Assembly (NCBI GenBank): GCA_029056365.1
Contig: JAIDBM010000135.1
Location: forward strand, 1 to 12,158
Reading direction: 5' to 3'
DNA: 12,158 bases
DNA from: Muribaculaceae bacterium
GTDB lineage: Bacteria > Bacteroidota > Bacteroidia > Bacteroidales > Muribaculaceae
Shown: piece by piece, positions 7,050 to 12,158 of the stretch
Position numbering within the stretch: the stretch's first letter is position 1
Layout: each line of letters starts with the position of its first letter
Notes under the pieces: generated by a model
Told to the model about the DNA's origin: nothing
Seen by the model: the letters and a program-made list of their open reading frames with translations, nothing else
Databases searched by the model: none
Position numbers and translations under genes: made by a program

Positions 7050-8377
7050 TGCTTCAGGGATTTTACGGTTGAAATATATCGGTCGATGTCTTCGATGCTT
7101 TGATTTTCGGTCACAGCCACAAGCAGGCCGTCGTCGCCCACAGGCACTCCGGCAAGAATTCCGGCGTCCTTGCAGGTGTCAAGTATCTGTTGGGGTGTTA
7201 TGCCGTTGTTTACTTTGAACAGGGCTTCGTTCAGCACTGCATGTCCGGGATACATCGGAGTCATCACTCCGCTTTCGGCCAGTCCGTCGCTGAGTCGGCG
7301 TAATCCGTCGGCACCTAATGCGTTGACACGCTGAAGACCCTCCGGACCCATCAGCGACAGGTATACGGCTGTGTGCAGGGCCATCAGTCCTTGGTTCGAG
7401 CAGATGTTTGATGTAGCTTTCTCCCGGCGGATATGCTGTTCGCGGGCCTGCAGGGTAAGAACGAATACACGTTTTCCGTTTTCATCGGTTGTGGCACCGA
7501 CAATCCTTCCGGGCAATTTCCTTATCAGGGCCTTGCCGGTGCATATGTAACCCAGATAAGGGCCGCCGAAGTTGAGAGGCATTCCCAGCGACTGTGCGTC
7601 GCCGCAGGCTATGTCGGCCCCCCATTCTCCGGGTGTGCGTATCACGGCCAGGGCAGATGCCGGGGCGTTCATTATCAGAAGCGCCTTATGGCGGTGGCAT
7701 GTGTCGGCCCAGCCTTCGAAGTCTTCGAGAATGCCGTAATAATTCGGAGTCTGAACGATTACTCCGGCCACATCGCCGGCTTCCATCATGGATTCGAACT
7801 CCTGGCGGTTCACCACTCCGTTGTGTTCGGGAATAACCTCCAGAGCTATGTTCTGCCAACGGGCATATGTGCCGACGACAGCGGCGACAGCCGGATTTAC
7901 AGTCGATGCTATGAGCACGCGGCGTTTGCGGCGGGCGTGGTTCACGGCCATCAGCATTGCCTCTGCGGTAGCGGTGGCTCCGTCGTACATCGAGGCGTTG
8001 CTTACTTCCATGCCGGTAAGGCGGGCCATCAGGGTCTGGTATTCAAATATGTATTGCAGGGTTCCCTGTGAAATCTCGGGCTGATAGGGTGTATATGCTG
8101 TTAGGAATTCGCTTCTGCCGAGTATGGCATTGATGGCTGCGGGGGTGTAATGGTCGTAGAAGCCTGCGCCGGCAAAGCATGTCATGGTGCGGTTTTTTGC
8201 CGAAAGACCGCTGAAAAAACGGCGTATTTCGGCCTCGCACATTGCTTCGGGCAGGTCATAGTCGCCGTTGAAGCGCAGCGAGTCGTCGACATCGGCGTAC
8301 AGGTCGTCGAGTGACGTCACTCCGCATCGCTCCAGCATAAGGCTGATGTCCTGCCGTGTGTGGGGTAGGTAGTTCAT
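7046..8377 (-). CDS. gcvPA: Glycine dehydrogenase (decarboxylating) subunit 1, GcvPA
   Basis: GcvPA is the first half of the split P-protein and forms the active glycine decarboxylase with GcvPB. It has the same aminotransferase-like fold but lacks the cofactor lysine motif. The 443-residue product opens with PHTRQDISLML, typical of the family. It carries AGFYDHYTPAAI, YTPYQPEISQGTLQ, EVSNASMYDGATA and, later, GMPLNFGGPYLG and REQHIRREKATSNICSNQ. Length and motif order are normal and the frame is intact. It starts 11 bases after the gcvH stop codon and its own stop overlaps the gcvPB start by four bases. Confidence 0.96.
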   Translation of the reverse strand: MNYLPHTRQDISLMLERCGVTSLDDLYADVDDSLRFNGDYDLPEAMCEAEIRRFFSGLSAKNRTMTCFAGAGFYDHYTPAAINAILGRSEFLTAYTPYQPEISQGTLQYIFEYQTLMARLTGMEVSNASMYDGATATAEAMLMAVNHARRKRRVLIASTVNPAVAAVVGTYARWQNIALEVIPEHNGVVNRQEFESMMEAGDVAGVIVQTPNYYGILEDFEGWADTCHRHKALLIMNAPASALAVIRTPGEWGADIACGDAQSLGMPLNFGGPYLGYICTGKALIRKLPGRIVGATTDENGKRVFVLTLQAREQHIRREKATSNICSNQGLMALHTAVYLSLMGPEGLQRVNALGADGLRRLSDGLAESGVMTPMYPGHAVLNEALFKVNNGITPQQILDTCKDAGILAGVPVGDDGLLVAVTENQSIEDIDRYISTVKSLKQ

Positions 8378-8388
8378 GGCATGGAGTT

Positions 8389-8757
8389 TTATTCCTTTGC
8401 GCAGAGTTCTGCGTAGGCTTCCGGAGTGAGGAGATCGTTCAGTTCATCGGGGTTGGACATTTCCACCTTTATAATCCAGTTGGTCATAGGGTCTTCGCTT
8501 ACAAGACGGGGATTGTCGAGAAGGAGTTCGTTCACTTCTATGATAGCTCCGCTGACCGGCGAGAAGAGGTCGGAGGCTGCTTTGACACTTTCGATGGCGC
8601 CGAAGTCTTCGCCGGCTTCTACATCGGTGTCGGCTTCAGGCATGTCGACATATACTACATTGCCGAGTTGTTTTGCTGCGTATTCGCTGATGCCGATGTA
8701 GGCGATGTTGCCGTCGATGCGGGCGTATTCGTGAGAGGGAAGATAGTAGGTGTTCAT
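8389..8757 (-). CDS. gcvH: Glycine cleavage system H protein GcvH
   Basis: GcvH is the small lipoyl carrier that shuttles the aminomethyl group between the P, T and L proteins. The 122-residue protein has the normal size. Residues around GAIESVKAASDLFSPVSG (53-70) form the lipoyl hairpin, and Lys59 is the attachment site. The N-terminal YARIDGNIAYIGISEYA and the C-terminal NPDELNDLLTPEAY are also typical. It lies 18 bases after gcvT and 11 bases before gcvPA. LplA, encoded first in the operon, is the likely enzyme that lipoylates it. Confidence 0.97.
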   Translation of the reverse strand: MNTYYLPSHEYARIDGNIAYIGISEYAAKQLGNVVYVDMPEADTDVEAGEDFGAIESVKAASDLFSPVSGAIIEVNELLLDNPRLVSEDPMTNWIIKVEMSNPDELNDLLTPEAYAELCAKE

Positions 8758-8775
8758 GTTCGCTATGTTAAAGGG

Positions 8776-9909
8776 TTATTTTTTGTAGTTTGGTGTGTAG
8801 AAACGTTTTTTAATCACAGTGGCCGGAAACACTTTTTTGCGCACGCGTACAAGTACTTCCGATCCGAGGGCCGCATGGTCGGCGTTGATCAGAGCCATGG
8901 CCAGATTTTTTCCGAGGCTTATCGAGCGGTAGCCTGTGGTGACATGGCCGATCACTTCTTCCGAACCCGGAGCGAGGATTTCGTAGCCGTGGCGGGGTAT
9001 GGCCATGCCGTTGACTTCGAGTCCTACGATTTTGCGCCGGAGGCCTTCGCTTTTCTGGGCTGCGAGTATGTCGCGGCCGACAAAATTCTTGTCGAGTTTC
9101 ACAAACATGCCAAGGCCGGCCTCAAGCGGTGTTATATCATCGGCGAGTTCATCGCCGTAAAGCGGAAGACCGGCTTCAAAGCGGAGTGTGTCGCGGCAAC
9201 CGAGTCCACAGGGTTTAACGCCTGATTCGAGCAAAAGTTTCCATAATTCCGATATTACGGCTTCATCGGCGTAAATCTCAAAACCGTCTTCGCCGGTATA
9301 GCCTGTACGGCTTATCACCACAGGCAGGCCGATTTGCTCGCCGTCTTCGTCCACAGCCTCTGCCTCGAGTTCGACAAAGCGGTAGAATCCGATGGATTTC
9401 AGGTCGGCATCGGGGAATATTTCCTGCAGCCGGGCTTCGGCTTCCGGACCTTGCACGGCAAGTTCACTCCAGCATTCGCTTTCGAGCGACACCGAGAGGT
9501 CTTCGCCCGGGAACAGCTCCATTTGGTCGAGAATCCATTTTTCGTCTTTGGCAATGTTGGCTGCGTTTATCACAAGGAAATATTCGCGGTCGGATACACG
9601 GTATACAAGCAGGTCGTCGACAACGCCACCGTTTTCGTTGGTGAGCATTCCGTAGGCAATCTGTCCGTCGTCGAGTGCAGCGACATCGTTCGTGAATATA
9701 TGGTTTACAAATGCAGTGGCGTCGGCGCCTTCTATGCGGACTTCGCCCATGTGGCTGACATCGAATACACCGGCGTGGTTGCGTACGGCATTGTGTTCGG
9801 CCTCGATGCCTTCATATTCGATAGGCATGTCGAAACCTGCAAAAGGACTCATCTTGGCTCCAAGGGCCTTGTGTTGTCCGTGAAGACAGGTGGTTTTCAG
9901 TTCTTCCAT
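8776..9909 (-). CDS. gcvT: Glycine cleavage system T protein (aminomethyltransferase) GcvT
   Basis: GcvT uses tetrahydrofolate to take the methylene carbon from aminomethyl-GcvH, giving 5,10-methylenetetrahydrofolate and ammonia. The 377-residue protein is slightly longer than the common 360-375. It has the N-terminal FAGFDMPIEYEGI, the conserved GVFDVSHMGE (47-56), GGVVDDLLVYR (94-104) with the paired aspartates of the active-site region, and NAAN (115-118). SRTGYTGEDGFEIY and the LRFEAGLPLYGDEL block follow. The C-terminal barrel ends with GHVTTGYRS and VRVRKKVFPATVIKKRFY. The start at 9909 gives MEELKTTCLHGQHKALGAKM, which matches the usual family N-terminus. It is the second gene of the operon, 26 bases after lplA. 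Confidence 0.96.
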   Translation of the reverse strand: MEELKTTCLHGQHKALGAKMSPFAGFDMPIEYEGIEAEHNAVRNHAGVFDVSHMGEVRIEGADATAFVNHIFTNDVAALDDGQIAYGMLTNENGGVVDDLLVYRVSDREYFLVINAANIAKDEKWILDQMELFPGEDLSVSLESECWSELAVQGPEAEARLQEIFPDADLKSIGFYRFVELEAEAVDEDGEQIGLPVVISRTGYTGEDGFEIYADEAVISELWKLLLESGVKPCGLGCRDTLRFEAGLPLYGDELADDITPLEAGLGMFVKLDKNFVGRDILAAQKSEGLRRKIVGLEVNGMAIPRHGYEILAPGSEEVIGHVTTGYRSISLGKNLAMALINADHAALGSEVLVRVRKKVFPATVIKKRFYTPNYKK

Positions 9910-9935
9910 GGTATATTTGTTGAGAAATTATTGTA

Positions 9936-10925
9936 TCAGGGATTCATCAGCAGGTCTATGAAGGCCTCGGTTTCAAGGCCGGAAATAACCTGCCTGACAT
10001 CAGTTCCGGCCAAGGCGCGGGTCACGGCGTCGCGTGTATAAGGGATTCCGCGTAGCTGATGCAGGAGTATATGGTCGAGGTCGGCCAGCAGAAAGAAGTC
10101 TCCGCCTATGTTTACATCTGCAATCATTCCGTTGTTGTCGATGGTGATGTCGGTCATGAACTCGCCGGCCCCTTCCACACGCCGTCTCGGACGCGAGGCC
10201 GCGCCTTTGCGCCCGTAAATCCATTCAGGTCTGTAGTATTCCTGTTCGATGGCTTCTATTTCGGCAATCTGCCGCGATGAAAGGGTCATGGAGTCTTCAT
10301 CGCATATCTCTGTTATGATGTGGTTGCGGAATTTCTCTATTGAGAGTTCCGGCAGATGTTCTTTGATTGTGGTTATGTGCGAGGCTACCGATTTGACTTG
10401 TTTTGACTCGAGTTTCGACCTCGACGGAGTGATGGCGTGCAGCATGTGTTCGACATCGGTCGAGTAGAGCATTGTGCCATGTGCTATGCTGCGGCCCGGA
10501 ATGTGATAGAATGCGTTGCCGGAGACTTTCCTGTCGCCAATAAGCACATCGTTGCGGCCTGATGCCGATGCATCGAGTCCTAATTTTTGCAGCATCGATG
10601 CCACCATCGATGTGTATCGGGCGAAGGTTGACGCCACATCGGTGCGCCAGGTGATGTACGACATCATTATATTGTCGCGGTCGGCGAACACGCATCCTCC
10701 GCCACTGCGGCGGCGGTATGTCTGAATACCATGTCGGCGGCAGTATTCAAGGTCAACTTCAGCATCAATCAGCTGGTTGCGCCCGAATATTACGGTCGGC
10801 TCCACTATCCATGTGAAGAAATATTCGCCATCGGGCAGGTTTCGTGCCACCCATTCTTCGGCGGCAAGGTAGAAAGGCAGACGCCGTGTATGCCCGGGGC
10901 ATTCCGGAATAACTACGTGTATCAT
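9936..10925 (-). CDS. lplA: Lipoate–protein ligase A
   Basis: LplA activates free lipoate with ATP and joins it to a lysine of lipoyl domains, here most likely GcvH. The 329-residue protein has both the catalytic domain and a C-terminal accessory domain. In order: the RRRSGGGCVF lipoate/ATP loop (71-80), GRNDV (123-127), DRKVSGNA (131-138) with Lys133 as the lipoate-contacting lysine, and HGTMLY (149-154). The C-terminal part (about 235-329, beginning near PEWIYG) matches the accessory lobe. It is the first gene of the unit and lies directly behind a good promoter with a leader of only about 16 bases. Its position at the head of a gcv operon argues for GcvH as substrate. An octanoyltransferase of the same superfamily is a less likely alternative. 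Confidence 0.93.
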   Translation of the reverse strand: MIHVVIPECPGHTRRLPFYLAAEEWVARNLPDGEYFFTWIVEPTVIFGRNQLIDAEVDLEYCRRHGIQTYRRRSGGGCVFADRDNIMMSYITWRTDVASTFARYTSMVASMLQKLGLDASASGRNDVLIGDRKVSGNAFYHIPGRSIAHGTMLYSTDVEHMLHAITPSRSKLESKQVKSVASHITTIKEHLPELSIEKFRNHIITEICDEDSMTLSSRQIAEIEAIEQEYYRPEWIYGRKGAASRPRRRVEGAGEFMTDITIDNNGMIADVNIGGDFFLLADLDHILLHQLRGIPYTRDAVTRALAGTDVRQVISGLETEAFIDLLMNP

Positions 10926-10947
10926 GGCGGGTCAGTTAGAATTCGCC

Positions 10948-10979
10948 CAAAATTAACAATATTCCGCCACGATACCAAA
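10948..10979 (-). promoter_or_regulatory. Bacteroides-type promoter of the lplA–gcv operon
   Basis: On the minus strand TTTG (10979-10976) is followed after exactly 20 bases by TAATTTTG (10955-10948). Box sequences and spacing match the Bacteroidota primary-sigma promoter. Transcription should start near 10942, leaving a leader of about 16 bases before lplA. That is too short to hold a glycine riboswitch. Confidence 0.8.
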
Positions 10980-10993
10980 TAAATCTGCAAATA

Positions 10994-11025
10994 TTTTTAC
11001 ATCATTTTTTTTAGTGGTAACTTTG
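10994..11025 (+). promoter_or_regulatory. Promoter of ybaK–aroC, likely giving a leaderless transcript
   Basis: TAACTTTG at 11018-11025 is a perfect TAnnTTTG box. The only -33 candidate at the right spacing (20 bases) is TTTT at 10994-10997, a weak match. The box ends four bases before the ybaK ATG, so transcription should begin on or within a base or two of the start codon. It lies back to back with the lplA promoter. Confidence 0.7.
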
Positions 11026-11029
11026 CGGA

Positions 11030-11524
11030 ATGAAAAAAGCGATAAACAAGACCAATGCCGCCCGACTGCTTACCGGAGCCGGTGTGGCGTACGAGCTTAT
11101 ACCATATGAGGTGGACGAGAACAATCTTGCCGCCGATCATGTGGCGGAGTCGTTGGGCGAGGATATCAACTGTGTGTTCAAGACTCTCGTGCTTCACGGC
11201 GACAGATCGGGGTATTTCGTATGTGTGGTTCCCGGCAACCGTGAGGTCGACCTGAAGAAGGCGGCCAGGGCCGCGGGAGACAGAAAGGTTGAACTCGTGG
11301 CCATGAAAGAACTGTTGCCGCTTACCGGGTATATAAGGGGCGGCTGTTCGCCGGTGGGAATGAAAAAGCCTTTCCCTACATTTTTCCATGAGTCGGCCAC
11401 AGGGTTGGATTTTATTTATGTGAGCGCCGGTCAGCGGGGACTCCAGCTGAAGATGTCGCCGACCGATCTAATCGACTTTGTAGGCGCCACAGTGTGTGAT
11501 CTTTGTAAAGACGAAACCATATGA
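11030..11524 (+). CDS. ybaK: YbaK/EbsC-family Cys-tRNA(Pro) deacylase
   Basis: Members of this family hydrolyse cysteine wrongly attached to tRNA(Pro), acting in trans after prolyl-tRNA synthetase. The 164-residue protein has the normal size and consists of a single editing domain. It opens with KTNAARLL, followed by AYELIPYEVDE and then VFKTLVLHGD, whose Lys51 matches the essential lysine of the family. VVPGNREVDLKKAA, the GGCSPVGMKK loop (104-113) and SAGQRGLQLK complete the fold. The start at 11030 is the only reasonable one: the N-terminus matches homologues and no later methionine precedes the conserved region. It is divergent from lplA, and its TGA overlaps the aroC ATG as ATGA. Other substrates within the YbaK/ProX group cannot be excluded. 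Confidence 0.92.
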   Translation: MKKAINKTNAARLLTGAGVAYELIPYEVDENNLAADHVAESLGEDINCVFKTLVLHGDRSGYFVCVVPGNREVDLKKAARAAGDRKVELVAMKELLPLTGYIRGGCSPVGMKKPFPTFFHESATGLDFIYVSAGQRGLQLKMSPTDLIDFVGATVCDLCKDETI

Positions 11525-12158
11525 ACACATTCGGACGTATCTATCGGCTCACGACATTCGGCGAGAGTCACGGGCCGGCTGTAGGAGGTATAATCGACGG
11601 ATGTCCGGCCGGATTCCGGCCGGATTTTGATGAAATCGGACGGCAGATGGGCCGTAGGCGTCCCGGCAGCGGGATAGCGGCAAGTCATCGTCGGGAGGCC
11701 GACGAGGTTCAGTTTCTGTCGGGTATATTCAACGGCGAGACAACCGGTTCGCCGATTGCCTTCGCGATAGCCAACACCGATGCGCGAAGCGCCGATTACG
11801 GGTGTATGCGCGATTTGTTCCGGCCATCGCATGCCGACTACACCTATGAGGCAAAGTACGGATTGCGTGATTATCGCGGAGGTGGCCGTGCTTCGGCGCG
11901 TGAGACAGCCGCCCGTATGGCGGCCGGCGCTCTGGCCATGCAGATTTTGAGAAAAGAGGGTATAGAAATAAAGGCATATACTTCGCAGATAGCTGCCATA
12001 AGGCTGCCGAACACTTACCGGCAGCTAAACCTGTCGGATGTCGATGGCTGTCTGATGCGTTGTCCCGAGCCTACAGCTGCGCAGGCAATGGCTCATGCCG
12101 TGGAGATGGCCCGTGCCGACGGCGACACACTCGGCGGTGTGGTGACCTGTGTGGCTAG
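11521..12158 (+). CDS. aroC: Chorismate synthase AroC (N-terminal part, runs off right edge)
   Basis: AroC converts 5-enolpyruvylshikimate-3-phosphate to chorismate using reduced FMN, the last common step to aromatic amino acids, folate and quinones. An open frame of 212 complete codons reaches the edge without a stop; the whole protein is usually about 350-360 residues. Signature 1 is TFGESHGPAVGG with His17. RRRPGSG follows, then the conserved RPSHADYTY with His104, and signature 2 GGGRASARETAAR (120-132), placing both active-site histidines where expected. The start codon lies inside the ybaK stop (ATGA), which suggests coupled translation. No promoter of its own is visible, so it probably depends on the ybaK promoter. 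Confidence 0.96.
   Translation, partial: MNTFGRIYRLTTFGESHGPAVGGIIDGCPAGFRPDFDEIGRQMGRRRPGSGIAASHRREADEVQFLSGIFNGETTGSPIAFAIANTDARSADYGCMRDLFRPSHADYTYEAKYGLRDYRGGGRASARETAARMAAGALAMQILRKEGIEIKAYTSQIAAIRLPNTYRQLNLSDVDGCLMRCPEPTAAQAMAHAVEMARADGDTLGGVVTCVA

Noticed and set aside
8356..9225. Long plus-strand open frame (289 codons) opposite gcvH and gcvT
   Set aside because: It runs antisense across two well-supported genes and their spacer. Its composition (Phe, Val, His, Gly rich) is typical of an antisense shadow.
9334..10041. Plus-strand open frame (235 codons) opposite gcvT and the end of lplA
   Set aside because: Same reason: antisense to conserved coding sequence, no family motif, no promoter.
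10926..11029. Possible riboswitch or small RNA in the lplA–ybaK gap
   Set aside because: The space is filled by two divergent promoters and neither predicted leader is longer than about 20 bases.
1..12158. Mobile elements, CRISPR arrays, tRNA genes, phage or defence genes
   Set aside because: No transposase or integrase motif, spaced repeat array, cloverleaf or defence domain could be recognised; all large frames are housekeeping genes.

Overview
The window comes from a Bacteroidota chromosome, most likely a gut Bacteroidales and possibly Muribaculaceae. Three things point there: the gene order ftsX–DUF3098–uppP–truB–queA, the protein sequences (for example the QueA and TruB variants), and promoters of the Bacteroides type (TTTG, about 20 bases, TAnnTTTG). 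It is ordinary, well-packed core chromosome. I see no mobile element, CRISPR array, tRNA or rRNA, and no pseudogene.

Layout from left to right. (1) Positions 1-65 hold the first codons of a minus-strand gene for an exported protein, with a 10-bp inverted repeat running over its start codon. (2) Positions 4140-249 on the minus strand form a transcription unit: a promoter (4109-4140), ftsX, a DUF3098 membrane protein, uppP, truB and queA, then an intrinsic terminator (249-280). It joins envelope functions (cell-wall FtsX, undecaprenyl-phosphate recycling) to tRNA modification (pseudouridine-55, queuosine). (3) Positions 10979-4215 on the minus strand form a second unit: a promoter (10948-10979), lplA, gcvT, gcvH, gcvPA, gcvPB and an E3 dihydrolipoyl dehydrogenase, then a strong intrinsic terminator (4215-4263). 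This is a complete glycine cleavage system with its own lipoate ligase. (4) On the plus strand, divergent from lplA, are a YbaK-type Cys-tRNA(Pro) deacylase and chorismate synthase aroC, which runs off the right edge.

How the genes work together: LplA attaches lipoate to GcvH. GcvPA/GcvPB decarboxylate glycine and load the aminomethyl group on the lipoyl arm. GcvT transfers the one-carbon unit to tetrahydrofolate and releases ammonia. The E3 enzyme reoxidises the arm with NAD+. Genes are tightly packed, and four junctions are ATGA overlaps (uppP/truB, truB/queA, gcvPA/gcvPB, ybaK/aroC), suggesting translational coupling.

I did not find a clearly new system. The points most worth a second look are an apparently leaderless ybaK promoter, an exact 15-bp tandem repeat upstream of the ftsX promoter, an E3 enzyme with a very short C-terminus and two extra cysteines beside its redox disulfide, the start-codon hairpin at the left edge, and the uncharacterised DUF3098 protein encoded next to FtsX.
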